NCBI GenBank assembly: GCA_030142905.1
Contig: JASJOG010000097.1
Coordinates: forward strand, 868,001-932,000
Length of the DNA stretch: 64,000 bases
Direction of reading: 5' to 3'
Source: Heliopora coerulea
Lineage: Eukaryota > Cnidaria > Anthozoa > Scleralcyonacea > Helioporidae
The notes beneath the pieces were generated by a model. That model searched no databases. It was not told where the DNA came from and saw only the letters and a program-made list of their open reading frames with translations. Below are positions 1 through 9,479 of this stretch, in pieces. The translations under genes were made by a program, and so were the position numbers. Position 1 is the stretch's first letter, and the number at the start of each line of letters is the position of its first letter.

Positions 1-103
1 TAATCGTCATAATTGAAAATTTCTTTCAAATAAAGAAGTGTCTCGTTCATTGTGTGTTCGTCCAGATTTATTTAACTTTTAAAAATACACTTATAAATGT
101 TTG

Positions 104-485
104 TTTGCCCGACGTTTCGGCTCCCTACTCGGAAACCATCTTCAGGAACGTTGAAAAATCAATCGGCGTGAGCGTCAAGTTGACGTGGGCATCCGGTTGG
201 CGTGACTATTCTCGTAGTGTTCCTCTCGCGTCTGGTTTGTCCTTTGTTCGCAACAAGTCTCGAGTAAGTGGCTGGTAGTTCGCGGCAAATGTTGATGAAA
301 TTCTTTTCCGCATTGGTGGACCAACTTTCCGAAAAAATGCGTTTAAAATAATTTGTTGTATACGCTGGACAGGTTGCATTATCGCAATCAATACTGTGCT
401 CAGTTCGCATATGATGGACAGCTATGTTGATGGTCCTGTCCCTTGAAAGTAGACATCTCTGCACGAACAAACAAAGAATCAACAA
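104..485 (-). mobile_element. Penelope-like retroelement remnant, C-terminal end
   Basis: The minus strand encodes a degraded C-terminal stretch at about 159-460 with the pattern HSIDCDNA ... YFKRIFSESW ... RELPATYSRLV. This matches the region after the GIY-YIG nuclease core of Penelope-like elements. Downstream on the same strand (lower coordinates) lies a hammerhead-like terminal motif, in the order expected for such an element. No reverse transcriptase domain is left beside it, so this is a dead fragment. The small plus-strand frame across it is a shadow. Confidence 0.6.
111..145 (-). ncRNA. Hammerhead ribozyme-like motif at a Penelope terminus
   Basis: On the minus strand the order is CTGAAGA (145-139), a stem II formed by GGTTTCC and GGGAGCC with wobble pairs around a GAGTA loop, then GAAAC and GTC (118-111). 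This is the conserved core order of a hammerhead with a very short stem III, as described for Penelope-like elements. Stem I pairing is weak here, so activity is uncertain. Confidence 0.55.
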
Positions 486-617
486 TTACAGCTTTCCCGT
501 ATTCAAACCAGCCAATGAAAGAAGTTTTTCCGCGCATATGTTCCCCACCTTCATGTAGAATTTAAATTTGTGGACCCAATGGTCCACGATACCTATATCT
601 TTCTAAGGTCAACTTTT

Positions 618-620
<3 letters not shown>

Positions 621-660
<40 letters not shown>
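621..660. repeat. (AT)n microsatellite
   Basis: About 20 uninterrupted AT units. It sits between the Penelope remnant and a foldback repeat and has no coding content. Confidence 0.95.
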
Positions 661-662
<2 letters not shown>

Positions 663-817
663 TTGGCTCAGTTTCCTTTCTTCTCGAGAGGTTTGTAATT
701 AACTTATAAACCTCATAAAGATATTCATGAACTTTCTACCGAAATTTCGCCATTTCTTTACGTTTGTCGGGCAACTAAAATACTTCTTTCGAAACTTCAC
801 CAAGGACGATATAAGTT

Positions 818-918
818 GGTTATATACCTTGACCTTGGTGTTTAAGTGATATGTAAACCTTCGGGTTTTGCCCTCAGGTTTATATATCGCTTAAACACCT
901 CGGTCACGGTATATAACC
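818..918. repeat. Foldback (MITE-like) inverted repeat
   Basis: Arms of about 43 bp, starting GGTTATATACC and ending GGTATATAACC, pair around a short GC-richer loop. A few mismatches separate the arms. No ORF. It is probably a small non-autonomous DNA element. Confidence 0.75.
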
Positions 919-930
919 TTAACATACATG

Positions 931-2246
931 TTTAAATATATATTTAAAAACTCATTAAGAATTCAAGAGGAAAATACAAAGAAAAACGATTACCATGTCG
1001 TGTCTTTATATGTGATAAAAACACCTTTACTTTTCACCTCCAATTTTCTCGTCTTAGAAGACAATTTTCGAACTTTCTTCGCGAATTAACGTATTAAGGG
1101 GTTAGTTTTTTAAGCCTTTCAAAAAGCAGGAGTGCTTTCAAAAGCACTCCTGCTCGGTTTTTAAATATTACATATAACCTTCAAGACTCTTTGTACTAAG
1201 TTAAAAATAAAAATAGAACCTTTGGAATTAACTTTATCAACAACAAAGTTTAAGGGATAAATTCCTTTCATACTATACTAGCGCAAGCATTACCCTCAAT
1301 TTCTATTTCCCTAAAGGCTCACGAGTAGTTTTGAGCACCGAGCAGCAGACCTGCCTTTCTAGGCAGTACTTCTAGTTTTCTATAATGTAGACCTATTTAA
1401 GTGTTTGAGGACGATTGCTCTGGAACCAAAATTGAAAAAACAAAAGGGGGGAAGTAGTGGACGAAAAACTACGCTAAAGTCAGTATCATGGATTATTTAA
1501 ATAACTCTGTCTATCAAGACAATAACTTCGCCAATGCAATACCACCCAAGTGACTTTAAAAAGAATTGAGGCTATTTTTTCACTATTCATAATTCATTAG
1601 CTTTTCGGAAAACCAATATACATAGAGTCTTATCTAAGAATGTCTTTAAGAGACTTAAATGGAATCACTTAAAACTTTGAATGTGAAGGAATCTCATTAC
1701 TTTCTTTCTCTCAACACGTATATGTAAACAAATGACACGAAAATTAGTCATTGTAGTCTGTCGAATAAGCAGTGGGGTCGAAATGAATGATAGGTTTGTA
1801 AAACTTCAAAAATCAATTTGCGGGGGTTCGAAACTACGTAATTATGATCAAATCAAACGTGTGCGTGTTCGACTGAAGTGATTGATTTCCGCTCGGAAAG
1901 TAGTTCAATAGAACGCACTCAATGAATGCATAAATTTTGATTACAGTTGTTGATTGCCTAAAATGACAAGTTTGTAAAACTAATAAGAGGGGTCCAAAGA
2001 AGAGCCAGAGGCTCTAAAAAAATGAAGCATTGGTAAACGTACTGCTATGCTTATTCGGAAGAGGACATTAATTTACCTACATTTAGCAAATCCTTAGACT
2101 GACCATAGAATTGTCGGTTAGTAAATACAATAGCAGAAGGAACGCTACTCTTTTCTATGACAGATAAGATGCAAATGACAATCCAAGTTTGCATATTTAA
2201 ACAAACTATTTCACATATCACGTATTTCTAATGTCCAATAATCATT
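931..2246. other. Intergenic, no gene seen
   Basis: AT-rich sequence without a convincing ORF. The only clear structure is a near-perfect 28-nt palindrome at 1126-1153 (GCAGGAGTGC ... GCACTCCTGC). This region lies 3' of the raftlin-like gene. Confidence 0.6.
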
Positions 2247-3410
2247 TTACATGTCCTCAGCTAAATAAGGAGGTGGTTGGGTTGGTACTGACTGAGCCGG
2301 ACCTGGGTATGGTGGTGGGGCAATATTGGGTTGGGGATTGACCTTCCGCTGGAAGAACATCATCAATTTCAATTCATATTTCCTAAAGCCAGCTGGGTGA
2401 AATTCAGGAGTTTCTTGAATACAGGCAAGCTCCCATCCACAACGTCCCATCTCGTCAATCACTCCACTCCAGTCTGTCTTGAGTTTTGTTCCTCCATTCC
2501 TACCGACTTTTTGAACTTTATGAAGATACTCTATAACAGTACCTTCGTATACTGGGGTCATATCCTCCAGCTTTGAAGCCTCCTTTTCGAAGAACCACAT
2601 CAAATTAGCTTTAGCCACTTCCGGGAAACCACTAGTTTTTTGTTGTAATTGACTGATGAACATCTCTACCAACTTCCAGCCCTGGTTAAGATACGAAGAC
2701 ATTGTTCCCAGCCAATCGCAATGCTCCCTGACACTAAAAGGGAACTGTGTTGAAGCCTCCACGGGAACATTCACGACCCGGTAAACATAATGCTTTGAAT
2801 CATGCTGTGCAGGAACCTCCAGCAGGATATCAACGCCAATTTCAAGACCTTTGCCACTCCTTTCCACTGAGTTCCTTTGAGGGAAATATTGCTCATTGAT
2901 TTCAATGCTAATCAATCGCCTACCAAGTGAGGCTTGGTAGTAGATCTTATTAATCAAATCAGAAGTCTCAACATGCCTTGTGAAAGTATTGCGTGGATTG
3001 AGGTCTCCTCCTCGCAAGTGTTGAACACGAAGGTTGGATTTAACGACAAGAAGCTTGGACCCAGGTTCAGGCCAGGATAGTGGCACAACCACGGACCGAC
3101 AGAAAACAGCTTCGTAGGGAACTTGAGCTGAGCCAAAGCCTAGGCTAGAGGACACACCAGGAACTTTATAAAAGGCAGTCAACTTGAATCCTTGTTCAAA
3201 ATACCTGGCAATCATTGGATAGTACTTGTCCACATCACTTGTGACGGCCGTTGTACCTGAAGTAGAATGGCTGCTTATTTGCACCGGTACTGATACAACT
3301 AAGGACTCTAGCAAAGGTCCGGTGTAAGGCTGACTATCTCGAGGCAATGGAGAGTGCTGCTCTGAAGCTCTCGTCTTCGTATGGTTGCTTTTCGAGTTAT
3401 GGGCGCCCAT
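2247..3410 (-). CDS. Raftlin-like, predicted N-myristoylated membrane-associated protein
   Basis: An intronless ORF of 387 residues. It starts MGAHNSKS, a Gly2/Ser6 context typical of N-myristoylation, so membrane anchoring is likely. The body contains three related segments of the type (F/L)xQG(F/W)(K/R)L followed by a hydrophobic strand: about residues 62-85 (YFEQGFKL), 237-270 (YLNQGWKL ... LMWFFEK) and 318-355 (MGRCGWEL ... LMMFFQR). This spacing and the WFFEK-type strand resemble the raftlin family, which organises lipid rafts in vertebrates; that family call rests on pattern recognition only. The tail from about 356 is proline rich with two PPPY motifs (365-368 and 379-382), known ligands of WW domains such as those of NEDD4-type ubiquitin ligases. 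No transmembrane segment is seen. The first Met is chosen because it creates the myristoylation context. The gene is certain as an ORF, the family less so. Confidence 0.6.
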   Translation of the reverse strand: MGAHNSKSNHTKTRASEQHSPLPRDSQPYTGPLLESLVVSVPVQISSHSTSGTTAVTSDVDKYYPMIARYFEQGFKLTAFYKVPGVSSSLGFGSAQVPYEAVFCRSVVVPLSWPEPGSKLLVVKSNLRVQHLRGGDLNPRNTFTRHVETSDLINKIYYQASLGRRLISIEINEQYFPQRNSVERSGKGLEIGVDILLEVPAQHDSKHYVYRVVNVPVEASTQFPFSVREHCDWLGTMSSYLNQGWKLVEMFISQLQQKTSGFPEVAKANLMWFFEKEASKLEDMTPVYEGTVIEYLHKVQKVGRNGGTKLKTDWSGVIDEMGRCGWELACIQETPEFHPAGFRKYELKLMMFFQRKVNPQPNIAPPPYPGPAQSVPTQPPPYLAEDM

Positions 3411-3560
3411 GAATGTCCAGCTTACTTAGATAAGGATATGAGGATGAAAGTAATCACAACGTATCTCGCTCGATGTATTTTGTGAAGTGATGAAGTGGCT
3501 TTTCGTTGTTCATTATTCACATTTTTTCTTTAAACCAATATACGTATAATAATAATAAAG

Positions 3561-3778
3561 ACTATTTAAGTCTTTCCCGGCGGGGGCTCTTTCTTTGACC
3601 TGTAAAATCGTCTGGCATATACGTTAGCAAGAGTAAAATAGCAGACGTTTTATCCCGCCGGGAAAAAGTTTATGTTGATGGTTAACTCTTTTCCAGTGGG
3701 GCTCTCTGCTTGACGAGTAAAATCGTCTGGTGTTAGCCAGAGTAAAATACCAAGTCTTACCCCACCGGGAAAGAGTTA
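3561..3778. repeat. Two adjacent foldback repeats with CCCGGCGGG-type ends
   Basis: Two similar units of about 100 bp (3571-3665 and 3683-3775) share the core TAAAATCGTCTGG. Each is bounded by inverted ends of the TTTCCCGGCGGG / CCCGCCGGGAAA type. They are probably related miniature elements lying 5' of the raftlin-like gene. Confidence 0.6.
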
Positions 3779-3810
3779 ATGGAGCCACTTGAAACTTCAC
3801 ATGTGAAAGC

Positions 3811-4460
3811 ATCTCAGGACACTAAAGACTACAAAGAGCAAATGCACCATTGACACGGTCTCCAGATCCCTCTCTCCTCGTTTTTAAGAAGATTTATCGA
3901 TTTCCTGTCAGCGTCACCACGTTATTACAAGTTATTCTGCTTTTATTTTTTATTTGTTACCGGAAATCGGATTCAAAGTAGGCATATTGAAAGTACAAGG
4001 ACATTTTTCAAAAACTTGGAAGAGAGGATTCGGGCGGCCGACCTTGGAGGATTTTTAAATCCGTGAAAAGGTTTACATAAATCAATTTTATCGACAACAA
4101 TAAGAAAGAGATCCTTTCATGACAGTCCTCGAAAAATTTGCATACAAATGCTCCCCTGGCATTCCCCTCTGGCCTGCATATCTCGCCAAAGTGCCTTATT
4201 ATTTAAACGTTTTCTGAAGGATGTGATTGTGCTTCTAATGTACTGCCTACAGGGGCTGAGAATCAGATATAGGGGTGCAAAGTTAGGGCTTGAGCTCCAC
4301 CAATTTCTGTCGAAAATTGCAACATCTGTGATTAAAAGGGCATATAAACTCTCTGCAGTTTTTATTATTTTTGTATAGAGGAACCAAAAAGAATTGATAA
4401 GTTCTTTTAAAATTTTTAATTTATTACATTGGGTTCGGAGCTATATCACTTTAAATACGC
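3811..4460. other. Intergenic, repeat fragment only
   Basis: No gene seen. Around 4250-4335 there is a piece of a dispersed repeat (GGGGCTGAGAATC ... GGGCTTGAGCTCC). Better copies occur near 10255-10390 and 39000-39060. The 76-residue frame at 4148 spans this repeat and looks non-coding. Confidence 0.5.
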
Positions 4461-4580
4461 CTACCGTATTTCCTCTAATAAACGCCTCCCTCTAATAAAC
4501 GCCCCCCTTTTCACACGAGAATGGCAATAAACGCCTCCCTCTAATAAACGCTGCACACATCAGAGTGGAGTTTTATTAGA
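4461..4580. repeat. TAATAAACGCC repeat, probable DNA transposon terminus
   Basis: The motif AATAAACGCC or AATAAACGCT recurs four times within 100 bp, separated by CTCCCTCT-type linkers. Such motif-dense ends are typical of DNA transposon termini. No transposase is nearby. Confidence 0.5.
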
Positions 4581-4797
4581 AAAAATAGAGAAAGTGCAAG
4601 GAAAAGGATGCTACAACTGTCAGATTCATTTTTGATTTTTATGCTATACTAGCGCAGGAATTACAATCAAAACCATATTTACATAAACTCGCTATGTTCT
4701 CAAACTATCACCAAAGCTCTTTCCTCAAAACTCCCTCTTTTATCAAATTACAAATTCGTCAGAGAGCTTTACCACACTTTTTATCCCTTCTTAACAA

Positions 4798-5090
4798 CCG
4801 GGCGATTTTTTTACGCCCACTTCAAGATGGCCAATACTTACCGTGAGAGCCTGAGAACTATTCACACTCGCTTTGTATGATAATTCAACACGTCCTCTCA
4901 CCTAAGAATCAGGTTAGGATTACGGTTAGGATTGGGGTCAAAATTAGCTGTAACGCTAACCCTAATGGTAACCTGAATATTAGGTGAGAGGACATTTTGA
5001 GTTATAATAAAACGTGAGTGCGAATAGTTCTCAAGCTATCACGGCAAGTACCCGCCATTTTGAAGTGGGCGTGAAAAAACCGCCTGGGGT
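4798..5090. mobile_element. MITE with about 115 bp terminal inverted repeats
   Basis: The left arm begins CCGGGCGATTTTTTTACGCC. The reverse complement of the right end begins ACCCCAGGCGGTTTTTTCAC, and both continue through a shared CCTCTCACCTAA block. The middle is a short GGTTAGGATT-rich linker. There is no coding capacity. Total length is about 290 bp. Confidence 0.85.
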
Positions 5091-5415
5091 AGGATCCCGA
5101 TTCTTCCTCAAGAAGATCGACTCACATGACAATGACACCTATCACTGCGATCCCTACGAGACGAAAATACAGTTTTAAAATGGCAATTACCAATTAACAG
5201 CTATTTTATTATTCTCGGTTATGTTATGTTTAGTCTAACCGATAACAGAAATCTGCGTTTAAACCTTAGCATGATCGAGGGAACTTCTGACAATTAGGAT
5301 ACTTTTTCCCACTTTATTCAATTCCTATTCCATAATGTACATTGGGAATTAATTTAGAACTAGATCAATCCACATTTACATCCTTTAAAAAACACCTAAG
5401 TACTTTCTGAAGCCT

Positions 5416-7143
5416 TCAATTGTTGGTCTTATTTTTAACTTCGTCACCATCAAGATGGGGATTGGACGGCGGGTGATTGATTTCGTGTGCACTTTGGGCT
5501 GGAAAAGCTCCTGGATCGTGGAGATCTTCAACAAGTTTCTCAATCAGCTTCTCTTTCACGTGGTCCATAACGCAGACACGTGAGTAAAGCCTCGTTTCGT
5601 TACCTTGATCAGTTCTGATTCGAATTGTATCACTTGGAAGAGAATACTTACGCCGAATATCGCTTCTGGGGCATTTAAACATTACAAACAAGGAACCACG
5701 ATCGTGCATCACCCACAGGTCTTGGCCTATTTCTCTCTCCAGCTCTTTAAATTTCATAAGCGTGAAGTTTACCATCTCGATATGTCTCATAACTCTTTCT
5801 ACCAGATACTCATACGATTTATCTGAAAGATAATCCCACATTATCATGGCAACCTGTCCATTCCGTGATCCAGGGAGTGTGGTATCCGGACAATCCACGA
5901 TGCGAGGGTTGGGAGGAGGTTGTAGTTGGTTATTCTTCCTCGTCATGTAAATTCCAGAAGGAAAGGGACAACCCAGCCACTTGTGAAAGCTTACAGCAAT
6001 TGACATCACTTCTGGGATGCGGAAATCAAATACCGGGAACCCGTCAGGAAACTCGCTATCTATTAACCCATTGCTAACTGCCATCTCGAGAAAAGGAAGG
6101 TACGAGGCCCCTAAAGCGCCGTCTACATGAAACCAAAAACCGTGGCGTACATCGAACTTTGTGGGATCTTTTATGTCGTAGTAAACTCGGCGATTATAAA
6201 AGTTGTTGCGTTTCAAGATTGGCACCAGTTCCTTAATGGCGGCTTGTGGGTCATCATAATTCCCTCTAAACGACGTTCCGCTCGTGAAAATTACGATGGG
6301 AGGGTAACCTCGACTCGCAAAACAATCTACAAGCTTTAGAAGTGACGGGAGGTGCATTGAACCATCAGTATCGACAGGAACTGAAGATGGCCAGCCGTTT
6401 GAATCCAAAAGTTCTTCACTAAAGTTGCACGGGTAGTCGTCCGGATATTTCAATGGACATGAGAAATGTCCACTTCCGAGGTCATAGAATGTGCTGATTC
6501 GTAGAACTCGCATCGCTTTCGGCTGACAGTAATGTGCTGCTTCGGAGAAGAAAGCAACAGGAGTGAAAGCATTGGGACTTGTGACTACATCGTATCCCTG
6601 GTGACCGTTTTCTATCTGTGGTATTCTACCTTTGTCTCTGATATCATCACAGTTAAGAAGGGGCAATCCACTCAGGTAGTCACGAGCGTTGAACATGGCT
6701 TGGAGGTTTGCTTCCGTACCACCGGACACAAAGTAGCCCCAGTAGGTTTTGCTGTGATGTGTAAACTCTGTTGAAGCATGTTTATCTATATTCCACAGTT
6801 TAGCAAAATAATCTAGCACAGCAACTTCCAAAAACTTTGTATTGATCCATTTGCATTGAACGAAGGGATCACCAGCGTTGTTGATATGGACGTCCAGGTA
6901 CTCTCCGTGGACTTTGCTGAGTTGTAGTATATAATTCTCCTGATAACCAAGAATTGTACTTTTGTATGAGCTGATATAGTCGTGGACTTTTTTCCAGGCT
7001 TTTCTTTTGCTTTGTGGTGAAAGGCCCTTTTCCGAAAGCCTTACCTCATCTACGCTCACGAATGGAGAATGCTTGGCTACAGATGCCTTCTGATAAACTC
7101 TATTCGTCAATACATTTGAGTTGCTGTCTCGAAGATAGGCCAT
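5416..7143 (-). CDS. PLP-dependent group II amino-acid decarboxylase (serine/histidine decarboxylase type)
   Basis: A single-exon ORF of 575 residues. Family landmarks are INNAGDPF (88-95), an FLEVAVLDYF helix (104-113), the phosphate-binding SGGTEAN (140-146), the cofactor-stacking His in EAAHYC (His204), TSGTSFRGNYDDP (287-299), HVDGAL with the PLP-pyridine Asp341, and SFHKWLGCP with the Schiff-base Lys388. The INNxGDPF and FHKW(L/F)GCP signatures resemble plant serine decarboxylases and bacterial histidine decarboxylases more than animal aromatic amino-acid decarboxylases. The substrate cannot be fixed from the sequence; Ser, His or another amino acid is possible. The protein is about 80-100 residues longer than the compact plant enzymes, through extensions at both ends. 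No signal peptide is seen, so it is probably cytosolic. It is the parent of the broken copy at 20.7-21.7 kb. The absence of introns and the unusual subfamily would fit an ancient lateral transfer or a retrocopy; neither is shown. Confidence 0.88.
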   Translation of the reverse strand: MAYLRDSNSNVLTNRVYQKASVAKHSPFVSVDEVRLSEKGLSPQSKRKAWKKVHDYISSYKSTILGYQENYILQLSKVHGEYLDVHINNAGDPFVQCKWINTKFLEVAVLDYFAKLWNIDKHASTEFTHHSKTYWGYFVSGGTEANLQAMFNARDYLSGLPLLNCDDIRDKGRIPQIENGHQGYDVVTSPNAFTPVAFFSEAAHYCQPKAMRVLRISTFYDLGSGHFSCPLKYPDDYPCNFSEELLDSNGWPSSVPVDTDGSMHLPSLLKLVDCFASRGYPPIVIFTSGTSFRGNYDDPQAAIKELVPILKRNNFYNRRVYYDIKDPTKFDVRHGFWFHVDGALGASYLPFLEMAVSNGLIDSEFPDGFPVFDFRIPEVMSIAVSFHKWLGCPFPSGIYMTRKNNQLQPPPNPRIVDCPDTTLPGSRNGQVAMIMWDYLSDKSYEYLVERVMRHIEMVNFTLMKFKELEREIGQDLWVMHDRGSLFVMFKCPRSDIRRKYSLPSDTIRIRTDQGNETRLYSRVCVMDHVKEKLIEKLVEDLHDPGAFPAQSAHEINHPPSNPHLDGDEVKNKTNN

Positions 7144-7389
7144 AATATAAAGGGTTTTGTCAGTTGATTGCTAAAAACAAACAAACAAGAGTAATGATTT
7201 AATCAATTGCCGTTCAAAGGAGATTATTTTGCAGCAAACAATTCGTCAAACGTTCGAGAAGTCAAGTCTTCAACAAGTTTTTGCCGCTTCAAAGTTTATA
7301 CCGCCGAGTCGTCCCATATATCACCACGTAGCATTTAATTGAAAGTAAAACAATACTTATTTTTATCAAAAATATTTAATGCAGACGTA

Positions 7390-7530
7390 CGTCAAACTAA
7401 TATCTCAGGAAAACGATTGCCGTATCCCAGAGGAGGATATTGAATCCGCCACCTACTGATAACCGGTTAGACACTTCAACCATTGAGCTACCGATCTAAA
7501 GTGCCGGTTCGACACATGGGCAGCCTATGC
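7390..7530 (-). mobile_element. tRNA-derived SINE, degraded
   Basis: On the minus strand it carries GGTAGCTCAATGGTT-like A-box sequence and a decayed B-box region, followed by the AAAACGATT tail motif seen in better copies at 14.5 and 15.7 kb. Confidence 0.6.
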
Positions 7531-7624
7531 CACAGCCACACTATGTTGATTATGATGTCGAATGAGATGAATGTTACATGCAATCAGCATGTGAGAGCTT
7601 GGTGATATTAGGGACGATTTGTAA

Positions 7625-7770
7625 ATGTTCGTCAAGCTCATAACTCAGAAAAGCGGTTTCTGATCCTCAGACGGAGATCGAACCCACAACCGTCCGACGA
7701 CCACTAATGAGGGATTCTAAACTTTGAGTTAATAAGAGTCAGTTAGTGAGCTAAGGTGCAGGTTGAACAT
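7625..7770 (-). mobile_element. tRNA-derived SINE
   Basis: On the minus strand a B-box-like GGTTCGATC sits near 7678, with CTGAGGATCAGAAACC after it and an AGCTTGACGA motif, as in the family copies at 14-16 kb. The A-box part is disrupted. Confidence 0.65.
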
Positions 7771-8865
7771 ATGCTCGTATATGAATAATGAATATGAATT
7801 TTATCCTAATTTATGGACTTAAAAGTAAAATTAATCTCAAGAATATTAAAGCATTAATCTCACATTTTTTTTTTTACAATGCGAGATGACAACGTTTGCC
7901 TTGAGAGTTTAATGCCCTGAAGTACTTGAGAGAGGTGATTGCTGAAGTACGTTCTTGACCTATTTTAAAACGAGGCGGGGTACTATACACTTCGTGTAAA
8001 GGTTTTGAATCTGGCCTCGTTTTAAAGAAAATTTCTGGAAATATCCTGTTAAGGTACCTGAACGTCTGTACTACTTTACATTTTTTGATAGCCAGGAGGT
8101 TTTTTCTACTCGTCATATAATTTTTCATTAATTCAACTCAAAAGTATTCATTTGCTCAACAAATACCACATGCTTTTGTGCTTAAGTGAATTGGCCACTG
8201 TGGGCAATCAACAGATGGTGTTTATCGCCCAGTCAGGGAGGAGCCATTAAAAAGCTGAGCCCTCCTCTGATGGAATTTGAACCCTTCAAAAAAGAAATTT
8301 GAGGTCTTTATCACTATTTATAGTAAGTTATTAGAGCGAGGAATTATCTTAGAATCAATTTGCTGTAATGTTTCACATGCAATGTCGTGGAAGCATTTTG
8401 ATTTATTTGGTATTGTGATCACGGGTCAACGTCACGGATTCATGCCGTATCTACCTTAATAAGCTATTAACATATTGCATAGCAACACTGGCAGTACGGA
8501 AATCATCGAGCTTCTAGAAATGTCAGAAAATTTGAGACTTTGCCAGCCGGCTAAATGCGAAATATTAATCCAGAAGCTTACATGAGTTAGCAAAAAGTTG
8601 CGACCATTCGGGAAAACATCGATATATGCAGTAAATTGTCGATATTTATCTAATTCTCGATTAATTCTTTTTGCCTTGTAAAGTTACTTTTGAATGTCGA
8701 GGAAAAGTCGTCTTTGTTTATCAGAGTTATTTTCAAACGTATTGAATAGAATAAATTTGCATTGCAAATAATAGTAGCTTTATCGTTTGTAATCCTGAGT
8801 TGTGCTCATTACTTATGAGCCCCCACTGGATAATTTAATGCCCCTCTTATCATTACAGGCTGGTT
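7771..8865. other. Intergenic, no gene seen
   Basis: AT-rich sequence. The 84-residue minus frame at 7874-8128 and the 60-residue frame at 8277 show no recognisable domain or supporting signal. An ATG-initiated frame of this size is expected by chance. Confidence 0.5.
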
Positions 8866-9254
8866 ATGGACCTGATCGTAGCTACTCTTCACATAATTAT
8901 CACACCAGTCTTAGTTCACATTGCAAACTGTCTGATTACATGTGAGTAACTCAAAAGGCTCAGTAAAGTAAATATGGTAATGCTTCCTCCACCGTTTAGT
9001 TTGTGCTGCTAAACAATCAAAGGATCGCTCCAAATATCCGAAATTTAGAACTTTAATTCCCATCAAGGGGTATAAAATCTTTCGTACTTGATCAAGCTTG
9101 AAGGGCTTGCTCATTGCTGTTTAATTTAACCATCCACACGAAGCTAAACGTAGATTCATCTCTAATATACAGTTGATAGCTAATGAGTAACTGACATATC
9201 AACGCATGCACACTTGGCTGCATGGATGTCGTAGTTATCACTTTCCAACACAGG

Positions 9255-9333
9255 ATTGGACTGGCTATTGTGCCATGGTACCGTAGACCAATAGTCATTG
9301 TTCTGTGGCTCGATGGCACAATGGCCAGTCCAA
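9255..9333. repeat. Short foldback inside duplication copy 1
   Basis: GGACTGGCTATTGTGCCAT pairs with ATGGCACAATGGCCAGTCC across about 38 bp. The matching position in copy 2 (about 23280) lacks it, so it inserted after the duplication or was lost from copy 2. Confidence 0.7.
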
Positions 9334-9479
9334 GTCTTATCTGACATGTAATGAGAAGCCTTCAAGGTTATAAGTAAGCTACACATTTAGAAAATCTGTG
9401 CTAACCACGACGAAGAACGAAGCAATCATTCAAGTAACTTTGGAAATTTGAGACCGAAATTCGGCGCGGCTATATCATC

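Larger units (their letters stand above)
6127..9470. repeat. Segmental duplication, copy 1
   Basis: The 5' half of the decarboxylase, its upstream flank to about 7450, and the block at about 8870-9440 are matched in the same order at 20697-22010 and 22905-23440. The material between the two matched blocks differs because of separate insertions of SINEs and MITEs. The copies lie in the same orientation about 14.5 kb apart. Confidence 0.85.
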
